DNA of 24,377 bases from CALACW01 sp963627915 (GTDB lineage: Bacteria > Bacillota > Clostridia > Oscillospirales > Acutalibacteraceae). Shown piece after piece: positions 1 through 10,700 of the stretch. Positions within the stretch are counted from its first letter, which is position 1. Each line of letters begins with the position of its first letter. The notes beneath the pieces are model-generated. The model searched no databases. It worked only from the letters and a program-made list of their open reading frames with translations, and was not told where the DNA came from. The DNA lies in assembly GCA_963627915.1 (NCBI GenBank), contig CAVGCY010000002.1:1-24377 (forward strand), in the 5' to 3' direction. A program made the translations under genes and the position numbers.

Positions 1-166
1 AAATAAACTTAACCAGCAGGAAGAAGAAGTCATCATCCCGATAACCGTAACCAATTCTTTTAGCGACTTTAATTTTGTTGTTAAAGCCTTCAAGCTTTCC
101 GGTACTGATAGGATGCTCAGCATGAGCAATCAGTCCGGGAGGTCTTTTTTCAATACTTATTTTTAT
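1..166 (-). pseudogene. ISL3-family transposase, C-terminal remnant
   Basis: Read on the minus strand, the frame open from 166 down to the window edge encodes an ISL3-like (IS204/IS1001/IS1165 type) transposase C-terminus. The diagnostic string is HPISTGKLEGFNNKIKV (about 108-58), followed by a KRIGYGYRDDDFF stretch. This is the end of the DDE domain, including the E of the catalytic triad in the LEG(F/L)NNKIK motif. Upstream (higher coordinates) recognisable similarity stops near 145, and an in-frame TAA lies at 167-169. The N-terminal zinc finger, the helix-turn-helix and most of the catalytic domain are therefore missing. The left end runs out of the window. It is a dead fragment marking an old insertion or rearrangement beside the pilus operon. 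Seen: the motif and the stop. From knowledge: the family assignment. Confidence 0.8.
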
Positions 167-210
167 TTATTCACCACAAATTCGTGATGAGTCTTTTTTT
201 CCTTTCTTTC

Positions 211-239
211 ATTGTAGCACACTTTACCAAAATTACCAA
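211..239 (-). promoter_or_regulatory. Promoter-like sequence directed leftward
   Basis: On the minus strand there is a TTGGTA box (234-239), a 17-base spacer and a TACAAT box (211-216) preceded by TGC, which resembles an extended -10. The spacer is covered by one arm of an inverted repeat and by a TTTTGGTAA direct duplication, as an operator might be. Downstream only a 13-codon frame and the transposase remnant follow, so any transcript has no evident intact product in the window. It may be the promoter of the decayed element. Confidence 0.4.
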
Positions 240-274
240 AAGTGTGCAAGTTGTTTTTCTAACTTACACACTTT
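217..274. repeat. Nested inverted repeats of CACACTTT / AAAGTGTG
   Basis: Three copies of one palindromic arm are present: GCACACTTT at 217-225, AAAGTGTGC at 239-247 and ACACACTTT at 266-274. Arms 239-252 and 261-274 form a 14-bp stem with one mismatch and an 8-base loop. Arms 217-225 and 239-247 form an alternative stem that excludes the first. The long hairpin is followed by T-rich sequence on both strands and could act as a bidirectional terminator. The alternative pairing could instead reflect an operator or transposon end. Confidence 0.5.
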
Positions 275-298
275 ATTTTACAAGGTCATAATATAAAA

Positions 299-331
299 CG
301 CCGACACTCTTAATGTATTGGCGATTTTTTT
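299..331 (+). terminator. Rho-independent terminator-like hairpin, rightward
   Basis: CGCCGACAC pairs with GTATTGGCG (one G-U wobble, one mismatch) and is followed directly by ATTTTTTT on the plus strand. It would end rightward transcription entering from the left. It sits immediately in front of the promoter-like sequence of the HExxH gene. Confidence 0.5.
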
Positions 332-359
332 GAATAAGTTTTCTGCATTTTCTCATAAT
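330..359 (+). promoter_or_regulatory. Promoter-like sequence of the HExxH membrane gene
   Basis: TTGAAT (330-335) and CATAAT (354-359) are separated by 18 bases. Transcription would be expected to start about 7 bases downstream, almost exactly at the ATG at 367. The gene has no Shine-Dalgarno sequence, so a leaderless transcript is possible. This is a pattern match only. Confidence 0.4.
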
Positions 360-366
360 ATGAGTA

Positions 367-882
367 ATGAAAATGAAAACTTTAATCAAAAAATTCATAT
401 TGATTCTCGTTGTTGGGGTTGCTGTTGCGTTGTTTTTGTACCCTGCTCTTCATGAGTTGGGCCACATTTTTTCTGCAATTCTACTTGGAGGGAAAATAGA
501 ACAAGTCTCTTTTTTTCCAGTTCAAAGGGTCCTCTGCAATACGGGTTTCCTATCTCAAAAAAAACAAATTATCATTGGCCTATCAGGGGGTCTATTGCCG
601 ATAGTAATTTCATTGATTTCATATCCAAAAAGATTTTTGATTTGGTATGCAAATACTTTGATCAAATTAATAAATATTTATTGTCTGCTTTTGTTTTCCA
701 TATATGCCATTGCTTTTCACTTGGGATACTCATTTAAAAATAACGATATTACTACAATCTTATCCCTTTCGCCATCGCTTTCCTCTTGTGTATTCATCGG
801 TTGCTTCCTGCTGATTTTCGTCTTAATTTTATCCATCAAACATTCTAAACCAATTGTTTTTACAATGAATTATTTTTCTTAG
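367..882 (+). CDS. Small HExxH membrane protein, M50-like
   Basis: A 171-residue, strongly hydrophobic protein. Its first membrane segment (about 9-27) runs into HELGH at residues 29-33, the HExxH zinc-binding motif of site-2-protease-type (M50) metallopeptidases, where it lies within or next to a membrane helix as here. Further membrane segments lie at about 68-84, 98-122 and 138-156. I do not see a clear second metal-ligand motif (LDG or NxxPxxxxDG), and the protein is shorter than typical SpoIVFB or RseP, so it may be a minimal or non-proteolytic relative. The ATG at 367 has no ribosome binding site, and ATG at 373 is an alternative. It is the only plus-strand gene, convergent with the long minus-strand operon and 61 bases from it. 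It is visibly more AT-rich than the operon and lies beside an insertion-sequence remnant, which suggests separate acquisition. Substrate unknown. Confidence 0.7.
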   Translation: MKMKTLIKKFILILVVGVAVALFLYPALHELGHIFSAILLGGKIEQVSFFPVQRVLCNTGFLSQKKQIIIGLSGGLLPIVISLISYPKRFLIWYANTLIKLINIYCLLLFSIYAIAFHLGYSFKNNDITTILSLSPSLSSCVFIGCFLLIFVLILSIKHSKPIVFTMNYFS

Positions 883-943
883 TTTTTCAATATTATTACG
901 CAATCAACAGCAGACATAACATCTACCGTTGAATGATAGCTTT

Positions 944-1612
944 CTATCCTATTTGGTTAAAACTTTCGTTCATCTTATTAACAGATTGGAAAAATTTATG
1001 TGCAAAGATAAATGGTCCGACTACAATAAGCGAACCAAGTACGCCCCAGAGCCAAAAGTCTTTTGCCCCGAAATCATAATTAATCCGTCTGCGCTTCAGT
1101 TCATTTCCAATTCTATCGCAAAGATTATGCATCCATACAATTGTCGCAATCTCCAAAGTGATCGGTCCTACAAGAAACACAAGCAAATAATAATTCATGC
1201 TCTTACGCCCGTCATAACGGGAGCATACGAGATTCACATCGTCAGCAACATGTCCGTAACATATAAGTGCATAAATGCCAAATGTAACAAGTGATAACAA
1301 CAATGTTTTTATAAAGCTTCTGTCAGTTTTCAACTGCGCAACAGGTCCTCCATGCTGATATGGCTGTTGAGGTATCTGCTGATAACCGACAGTTGGTTGT
1401 TGAATATTCTGTATCGGCGGCTGGATTTGTTTCACGCTTCTCATTTCAGCCTGTTGCTGCGCCTGTGATTGATATTGCGAGTACATATCCGCAGTTAAAA
1501 CTGTCGTTTGTGCGCTGGAATCTCCAGACTGCGCTACAAACGGCACCCCGCAATTCGGGCAAAAGCTTACGTTATCTTCTACCTGACTGTTACATTTCGG
1601 ACAAATCATCAT
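944..1612 (-). CDS. Zinc-ribbon, DUF4234 membrane protein with a TTVL motif
   Basis: 222 residues. An N-terminal zinc ribbon has two knuckles, CPKC (4-7) and CPNC (18-21). A QTTVL motif (35-39) follows, then a Gln/Pro-rich linker to about residue 92. The C-terminal DUF4234-type membrane domain begins near KTDRSFIKTLLLSL and has hydrophobic segments at about 100-120, 138-160 and 190-210. The architecture of zinc ribbon, low-complexity linker and DUF4234 is common in Clostridia and has no established function. The start is ATG at 1612 with AAGGAG 13 bases upstream; a second ATG follows directly. It is the last gene of the minus-strand run, separated from the giant surface-protein gene by about 90 bases containing a strong stem-loop. 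The QTTVL motif matches the ETTVL motifs of the FHA protein and of the single-pass protein upstream, so it may be another phosphothreonine client. That role is inferred. Confidence 0.85.
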   Translation of the reverse strand: MMICPKCNSQVEDNVSFCPNCGVPFVAQSGDSSAQTTVLTADMYSQYQSQAQQQAEMRSVKQIQPPIQNIQQPTVGYQQIPQQPYQHGGPVAQLKTDRSFIKTLLLSLVTFGIYALICYGHVADDVNLVCSRYDGRKSMNYYLLVFLVGPITLEIATIVWMHNLCDRIGNELKRRRINYDFGAKDFWLWGVLGSLIVVGPFIFAHKFFQSVNKMNESFNQIG

Positions 1613-1639
1613 AGTGTTTCAACTTCTCCTTCTTAATTT

Positions 1640-1681
1640 GGGCATCATACCTAAGGAATCTTGTTTCTTGATATGATGCCC
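1640..1681 (-). other. Intercistronic stem-loop without U-tract
   Basis: GGGCATCATA (1640-1649) and TATGATGCCC (1672-1681) form a perfect 10-bp stem enclosing 22 bases. It lies between the stop of the giant gene (1703) and the ribosome binding site of the zinc-ribbon gene. Neither strand has a run of T after it, so it is not a standard intrinsic terminator. It may stabilise the 3' end of the giant message, partly terminate it, or be a processing site. Confidence 0.55.
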
Positions 1682-1702
1682 GCATGATTTTAGATTAACA
1701 TT

Positions 1703-4700
1703 TTACGCATTTTTTTCATCTTTGCGGCGTTTCCACACGACAAGGAATACGATCAGACCGGCAACAACAATTACCCCGGCAATGGAACCGTAGAATGCGA
1801 CCTTATTGTTATAATACCGAACCCAAAGATTTGTCGTCACATAAAAATCTTTGATCTCTTCCGTAAGCTCGTTACCCGCCGCGTCAACTGCGACCACTTT
1901 CAATGTATGCGCCTCTGTAGAGTCGCCCGCAATATCAAATGAGAAGTTGCCTCCTTCTGCAATGATTGCAGTAATTGCATCTCCACTCCAGCTCACATAC
2001 TCTGCTCCGTCAAGATAAACGATAACTTTTGTCAGATTTAAATTGTCGCTGATAGACATCATCACCGTCAAATTCTCAAGCGCATAGGCCACGCCGCTCT
2101 CAAGATTATTGATGTTGATTGTAGGCAAGGTGCTGTCAACACCAAAGTTAATTTCCATATCCTTCGTATCAAGCGTGTTTTCGGCGATATTGCCGGCTGC
2201 GTCTTCGGAATGAATGGAAAGTCTGTATATGCCGTCGTCTGCAAAGTTCTTTGCAAAAATGGTGTAAACATACTGATACCACTGACCGTTTCCGCCAGTT
2301 TCGTCAATCTTGTAATCGGTGCCAGATTTCAGAACGATGGTTTCATTATTCTTAAACAATGTAATCTTGATGTTGGAAAGAGCATTAGCGTTAATCTCGG
2401 TAATTACGACGTCGGTTGCCTCTTGGACATAAGAGTTGTTCAGCTTCTTTGTGTTATCGTCCATTGCATAGGTCGAACCGAATCTGTTGACCGAGAATGT
2501 GACCGACTTTGTCACACTTCTTCCCGCTTTATCCGTAACGGTAGCAGATAGCGTGTAAATGTCATCAATCTCTTTCTCCTCTGAAAAGTTGGCGAAAGTA
2601 AACACACGGCCGTTGTGAATGTCAGAATAGCTGCCGATAAGCTGCTTGATCTCTCTGCGGTTTGCACCGGTGAGCGTTATGCTGACCTGATCGAAGTTTG
2701 TATCCGAGGAGGTGACAATCGGTATAACCTCGCCGTTATTGGCAGAGCCGTTCAACGCCTCGGGTGTAATTTCCAGCGTCGGATCGGTATTGTCCACATA
2801 GAATGTATCCTGCTCATAATCAGCCGACTCATTGCCTGCCAAATCGGTATAGGCGATATCAAAGGTGTAAAGCGAATCATTTGCAAAGGTAATCGTCCCC
2901 GTATGCGTATCACCGTTTGTAGACCAGCCATTCACCGATGGAATGGAGGCAGTCGCGCCGTCATCCGTTGCCGTCATAGTAATATTGATGCGATCTGTGC
3001 TGAAGTTGTGCTCGTTGATTGTAATTGTAGCGGTCCTCGGATCTCTATAATAATTCGTATTCAATGCGGAATTATTGCTATACGATACGCTGATGGTCGG
3101 TACGGTCTTGTCAATCGTAAATACAGTTCCCGCTACAGTCCCGGAAGCGTAATTCACACTTGTACATTTATTACCCGCGAGATCGGTATACTCAATCGCG
3201 AATGTGTAATCGCCATCTGCTTTATAAGTAATCGTAGCGGTATGTGTCGCGTTATCCCTGTTATAAGTTCCCGTGCTGTTCGACCATCCGACAACTGCAG
3301 GAATCACACCATCTGTATTGGTGATCGTGATTTTGACATCGTCTGCGTTAAAGTTCCGTTCCGTAACTGTTACGGTCGCAGTGCGGTTTGCCTTGAAGTA
3401 GGTGCCGCTGTCTGCATTGTTGTTGTCGTAGGAAATGTCAATCACCGGAGCCGTTGTGTCAATTTGGATTACGGTGTAGCTCTTGGATTCTTTCTGCGAG
3501 TTATCCACTGCATTGAGCGAGTTATCCTTTGCATAAACAACGATCTGAATATTGTTACTGTTGTTCTTCGCTGCGGATACCGTAATCTCACCAGTCCACT
3601 TCTGCTGCAGATCGGACTGCTTAGGATACGCCATATCAAAGGTAAACAGCGTGCCCTCCTGCGTAGGTTTATCCGGTGTAGCACTGTCTCGGTCAAATAC
3701 CGCATAGCTGACCTCTTTCAGTCCCGAATAAGCACCGCCGACCATCGGATCAACAACTTCAATCGTAACCTTTACGTCGTCGCTGTAAATGCCATTGACA
3801 GGCTTTGCAGGAGACACGGAAATTTCAGGCGAAACAGATTCCTCGATAGGATGCTCCTCATCTACAATCAAACCGTTTGTTGCGATATAGGTATAATTAC
3901 CTGCATTATCCGTTATTTTAATATAAACGGTAAACTGCATATTTGAGGTCACATCAAATGCTTTGAATGATTGCCATTCGCTAACAGTGTCAAGATCAGC
4001 TTTCTTCAGGACCGTTGTGTTATCGCTGGCAATTTCAGAAACAGGCATATAATACTCAACGCTCTGAATCGGGGATGTTTCGTCGTCGGAAGTCCCGGAA
4101 ATTGAAATCTTGGTATTAGACCAGAAGCCAAATGTCAGAGTATCCACAATGCTGCTCCATGTTTCTTCTCTGCCTTCTGCGGATTTCGCCGTTACAGTAC
4201 CGACAGGCGCAGTCTTATCAACGGTAAATTTATAAGGATTTTTCTGACCACTTACATTGACGGGCATATTCTCATTATCAGCCTTGTCAGTATAAGCAAT
4301 AGCAAAGGTATAATTCGCATCGGCGAGATAACGGATCGTTGCCGTATGAACAGCGTCGTTCGGCGTTTCTCCTTCAACCGTTGTCCATGCGCTGATTGTA
4401 TAAGCGTTTTCAATCTCAACACCCTTTGCGTCAACAGCGGTTATTATAATACCGTTGGTTGCCGCCGAAGCGTCAAAGTGGTTTGTGCGCTCAGTAATCG
4501 CTACCGTTGCAGTTCTTTCGGTATAGTAACCGTCCTTCGCATTGTCGTTCGCAGTACTGTCATACGTAACCTTGATAACAGGATCGGTTATGTCAATATC
4601 AAGTGAAATGTTCTTTTCCGTGTAGTTCCCGGCATTATCTGTGACGCCGACATAAACCTTCACATCACTTGAATCATTGAGGGAAGCGTCAACCACGAAC

Positions 4701-7700
4701 GAACCGGACCAATCCGCGTAAAGCTGTGCCTGCGTGGGAACATTGCCCGTCAGATTGGTAATCTTTTCAGTACCGTCGGCCCAATCGGTAATAACAAGCG
4801 TTCTTTTATTGGTATTCTCTCCTTCTTCACGTGTATAGTCGAAATTGAAGAGCGTCTGCCGCTGCGTTTCTTTCCCTTTCGATACAACCCAATACTCAAC
4901 CTTTGAAATACCGGAATAAGGCTCGTCGTCCGATGTATCAATCTTTATATTGACATCTCTGTTGTAAATGTTGTTATCATTCGGCTCATCTGGCGTCAAC
5001 GTCAGATTCGGACCGGCATGATCAACGATATACCCATCGGAACTGATATATTTGTAGTTCCCTGCATCATCGGTGATTCTTACATAAACCACAAACTGCT
5101 CATTCGTTTTGACAGTAAACTCCTTGTACGGAACAAATTTCCCATCTTCATACAGTTCATCAAGTTCATTTACAGTCTTTGCAATCGGATCGTTGGTCTT
5201 ATAGTACTCTGTTTTAATCGGGCTTGTGACATCGGAAGATTCAACCTCGACTTCTGCCTTTGTATTGCTGTACAAACCAAATGTGAGGATTTTGAGAATC
5301 CTATCCCATGAATGCTCATTGACGGTAATCACAGCATCCGGTTCAGTAGTATCCACGACGAAGCTGTTCCATGCCACGCACTCTCCGATATTTACGGCAG
5401 GTTCATTCAACATGTTTGCATTTCCGGCAAGATCTGTATATTCCGTTCCAAAGGTATATACGCCATCATTACTGAATTCAACGGTTGCGGTCCATGTCGT
5501 TTTATCAGGTTCTTTTGAATTTCGATTCTCCGTCCAGCCGGAAATGCTGTCAACGACAGACTTTTTCAGCTCGTTATTGTAATTCTTGTCATCAACATGT
5601 ATTTTGGCTGTCAGAAGATTAATAATATTTTCGGTTGCCTGAGCAGAATTGAAATGATGCGTTCTTTCGGTAATTACAACTGTTGCAGTTCTCGGCGCAT
5701 CAAAATAGAAGTCATTAAGCGCATTGTTATTGTTAAATGTTACTTTGATAGACGGAGGTGTGAGGTCGATATCCAGATACAGCGTATCTGAATTGATATT
5801 GCCCGCATTGTCTTCCACCGTAACAACAACCCGAACATCGCAGCTATTATTTTTCGCCGCATCCACAATGATGTCACCGTTCCAAGATGCTTTTAGTTGC
5901 TCTTTTGTCGGAACTTGCGAGCTGTTCTCGGAAGAATAGGTGTTAGAATCCTCTGCGTCCGTGATTTTCAAAATACCACCGTTCGAGTTTTCAACCTTAT
6001 CATGGGTATAGTCAAAGCTATACAGCGTTCCGGATTGCGTAACCTTGTCCTCACCGTCCAGCTTGGAAATGATTTCATATTTTATAGATTTAATACCGGA
6101 GTTGACCGTTTTATCAGTTTCATTTACATCAATATGGGCTTTAATACCTTGCGCCGCTTCGCCGATGCCAGAATAATCCTTTACGTTCGCAATTCCGTAG
6201 TATCCGCTGCCGTTATCCGGGTCAACAGCCGTCACCGAGACTGCACTTTCTGCTCGGTCGACGATATAGCCATCGGAATTAAACCAAACGAAATTACCTG
6301 CACTATCCGATACTTTAACATAGACCGCAAATTGCTCTTTGGAAGTGACATCAAAGAGCTTTTCATCTTTGCTATCAGAATATTCCCCGATAGATGTAAG
6401 CTCCAGACCGGAAAGATTTGTCTCTACCGTATCCGAGTTTGACCTATAATACTCAATCTTTACAGGGCTAATGTCGTCCTTTGCAGTCACAGAAACAGAT
6501 GCCGTTGTTCTGCTGAACAGACCAAATGTCAACGTATCGAGAACCTTGCTCCATGTCCATCCGTTTACAGTTACAGAACCCTCCGGAGATGTGCGATCAA
6601 CAGTGAAGCGAGTCGGAGCAACGCTTCCGTTATAATTTACAGTTCCGTTTGTATTACCTGCTTTGTCTGTACAGGCGACATCAAAGGTATAGTTGGCGTC
6701 AGTTATGAATTGAACGGTTGCGATGTGCTTATCTGTGTCAAGATTGGAATTATCCGCATCTTGACTCCAACTAATTGTATAGGATTCCTTAACCTCGGAT
6801 TTATCAAGCTTAACGGCTGTGATGCTGTCTCTGATATATTTCTCCGCTGCCGCTTGATCAAAGTGATAGGTTCTTTCGGTATAAGCTACCGTGGCTGTAC
6901 GAAGCGCTGCGAAATATCGTTCATTTTGGGCTCTGTTATTATCAAACGACACTTCGACTGAAGGAGGTGTAATATCAACGTCAAGCACAAGATTTTCAGA
7001 AGTGGAGTTGCCCGCATTATCGGTTACGGTAACAGTAACAAGTACATAGCATTTGTTATTGGCATCTGCGTCAACAACAATCACACCTGCCCATTCACGG
7101 CAAAGCATTTCCTTCGTCGGAACTTTTTCAGAAACGTCATATGTCTTTGTCCCGCTGTTTACATCATTGATCGTAAGCTTTCCGCCATTGGAGTTTTCTC
7201 CGGAGTTTCTTTCATACTCCAAGCTGTAGAGTGTTCCGCTCTGCGTAACAGTATATGCTTCCTTGTCGGAATTTCGGGATTTAACTTCATAACGAATTTC
7301 CTTAATACCGGCATAGCTATCGACCGCACTGTCAGTTTCTTTTGCGCTGACGGAAACTCTGATACCGGACGCCACATCTCCAACAACTCCAACATTGTCC
7401 AAGCCATAAATTCCGTTTTCATTCGGGAGATCAATGGCAGCAACATCCAGTTCCGTCTGTGTCGCATCGATTACATGACCGTCCGATGAAACATAAATAT
7501 AATTTCCGGCGTTATCCGTAATGCGAACATATACCGTAAATTGCTGCTCGCCTGTCAAGACAGTAACATCCTTACTGAATTCCCCGCTGTTGTAAAGCGA
7601 ATCTAGCTTTGCCCAACTGAGCGCGGTTGAGCCGCTATACTTGTAATATGCTTCTGTAACCGGGCTGATATTTTCATCGTCTGAAGCACTGACATCCAGC

Positions 7701-10700
7701 GTAAATCCTTCTTTACTGTATAACCCAAAAGTCAGAACGGAAAGAAGCTTATCCGTCCACGAATAACCGCTGACTGTTACAGTTCCGTGCGGAGCGGTTG
7801 TATCTATCGTAAATGCCTTCACCGATTCCGATGTGCCATAGTTTATATTGGTTTCGCTGAGTTTGTTTTCGGCTTTGTTCGTATAGTCCAAATGCCAATT
7901 GTATTTGCCGTCACGGTTAAACATCACCGTAACAGTATGAAGATCACCGGAGTTATTCCAATCACCTATTGACACATCATCATCGGAAACTTCAATCGGA
8001 TTGCCATCTTTATCCGTTGTTTCAAAGATGATACCAGCCGTAGCGGCCGCCGCATCAAATGTCGAGCCGCGGTCGATAATTGTAATAAACGCCGTTCTGC
8101 CGGCATTATACCACCCAAAGCCGTCATCAATCTTGACTGCTTTACCAGTCATAGTAACAGTTGAAGTAATATCATCAATGTTGATCTCCTTGATCGTTAC
8201 ACTCTTTTCGGACGTATTACCGGCATTATCCGTTACGGTAACGGTAAGCGTGACATCCTTGCCGTTGTTTTTATCCGCATCAATGATAACGGATCCCGAC
8301 CATTCTTTTGTCAAATCCTTCTTTTCGGGTTTTGCGTTCTTGAATTCGTAGAGCGTGCCGGATTGTGTCGGAGTCATTCCCATAGAAACAACATACTCAA
8401 TCTTTTTAATACCTGAATAATAAGCCCCGGTTTTATTATCCGTTACTTCAATATCTGCGTTAATTCCGCGAATCGTTTTTCCATCTTCCGTATCATATGC
8501 CTTAACCTGATTCACGCCATATATAGAATTGCCATTCGGTTTGTCCGTAACATCAATTTCAATATCGCTTGCGGTCAAATCATAAATAACGCCATTTGTG
8601 CCAATAAAGGCAATGTTACCGGCATTATCAACAATTCTGGCATAAACAGAGAATTGCTCATCTTGAGAGATCTCGATTCGCGCCGAACTAAATGCGCCAT
8701 CATTATACAAATCAACAAGCGCCGACTCTGTTAGCGCCTCGTCTTCATTGGATACATAGTAAGTAACCGTCTGAAAACCTGAAAGCAAGTCGGAACCGAC
8801 ATCGTTTTTCAACCCGACGAATACTTTTTCATTGGCAAATAGACCAAATCCAAAAATTCCCTTCAGTTTTTCCAATATCAGCCTCCAATCATCTTCTTCT
8901 GTCAGGCTCCACTCATGACCTTCACTACCCCATGCCGATGACTGAGCCGCCATTGTTCCGAAAGGAGCAGTTTTATCAATTTTAAAGGCGTCTGTATGTT
9001 TGCCGGCCTTACTAATTGTCGCATCAAGATCGGCCTTATTGGTATAAGAGTAACTCCAATCGTAAGTTCCCTCATCCGTAAATGTAATCGTTGCAGTATG
9101 AAGATTATCATCATTTGCCCACTCGGAAAGCGTATAACCGTCAGCAGAACCAGCGGCAAAAGCGATTCCGTTGGTTGCGGCAGTTTCATCAAAAACATCA
9201 GCACGATCATTGACAGAAATTGTTGCTTTTCTGCTGAAGTTATACCAAATGTCGTCGGAATTTGCTTCTTCAGATTGCGCGTCCTCGAATTTGATTGATA
9301 CGCTCGGAACTGTTATACAAATCTTCAGATTCAATGATTGCTCATCAGCCTCATTTCCCGCTCTGTCAACGGTTCTGACATAAACCGTTACATTTTCACT
9401 GTTATTCTCTGCGGCGACAACTTTGACATCATCATAACTGACAGATTCTTCTATAGCTGCATTCGCTTCGTATGTATAAAGCCTGATTGCCTCTTTCTCT
9501 TCACCATCGCAGACTATCCAATACTCAAGATAATCAACACCGGAATAGTCCCCGCTGTCTTTTGCGGAGATTGTTAGCTCGACATCAGAATTATAGTATC
9601 CGTTTGCATTAGGCTCTGCATTGGCCTTGATATTTGCTACAGGTTTACCGGCGTCAAATGCGATCTTATAGTTTACTGGTGCGCTGTCAACAAGAACCTC
9701 ATGCCAACCGAAATCATAACGCAATTCGACCTTTTTGATTTGCGTATTGTTTTTGAAGGTGATGCTTTGCGTGTCCTTGTCGCCGTATATGTTTCCATCT
9801 GAATCTGTAACACGAACTCCCTGTTTTTCGGTGCTGAACGTCACAGTCGCATCATTTGCAAATACATACAGATTGCCGTCCTTGCGGAGTGCATCCGCTG
9901 AATTCCAAGAGACATTCCCCATTGTCGTTGTTTCACACTCTTTGAAAGTAACGGCAATGTTCTGATCTTCCTGAATGTCATCAATTATGAACTCAAAAAC
10001 CGATTCATCATCAGTTTCGGAAATAGCAGTATAAATACTCTTGTTGTTCACTTTTGCGGTATCAATGGTATATCCGGCAGCAGGCTTTAATGTAACAAGC
10101 ACGTTATCCCCATATTCCACCCGATCCTTATTGACCGTAACCGTACCGTTTGTCGTGGCATCAATCACAACATCATATGCTAAAGGAGCAAATGTAATTT
10201 TAACCGTATAATCCTTGTCTGCAGTTAAAGTTGTTTTATATGGATTTGCGGTATTGTATGTATTGTCTGAGAACTCAACTGCTGTTTTGCCCGTGATCTC
10301 GACCTTTGTTACCCTGTACGATTCATTCGGAGTCGCTGTTATGTTCACCGTTGTTCCTGTATCAACCGTAACGACACCGGCGGTACTTTCGGGCGAAGTA
10401 ACGACTGCGCCCTTCGTGCTCTCATAATCTACCGTCACTGTATATACCTTAACAAAAGTTACTTCAACGGAAATGTTAGCTTTTTTAATAGTAATATTTT
10501 CCTCAAAGGATTCTCTGTCTGTAATTACTTGGCTTGCGCCGTCGATTGCAACAGAAGAAATCTGCCATCCCTCCTCGGGGGAAACGGAAAGGGAAACAGT
10601 TTCTCCTTCGACAGCAGCAAGTCCGTCCGAATCCACGATCTCACCGTTCAGCTTTACGGTTCCTTCGCCTGACTGATCGACTGCAACAACATATTTATCT

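Noticed and set aside
1..166. An active insertion sequence at the left edge
   Set aside because: Only the transposase C-terminus is present, an in-frame stop lies at 167-169, and no N-terminal part follows.
929..1294. Plus-strand frame antisense to the zinc-ribbon gene
   Set aside because: The minus strand encodes a recognisable zinc-ribbon/DUF4234 protein with a good ribosome binding site; the plus frame has no recognisable features.
2615..3946. Long plus-strand open frame (443 codons) inside the giant gene, and many shorter ones across 2210-11600
   Set aside because: They lie antisense to a strongly supported repeat protein. Their sequences are rich in Cys, Arg and Ile with no domain, no ribosome binding site and no signal. 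They follow from the codon pattern of the repeats.
3460..9315. Repeated DNA considered as a CRISPR or recent tandem array
   Set aside because: The period is over 1.1 kb, the repeats encode protein in frame, and the copies are diverged; there are no short identical repeats with unique spacers.
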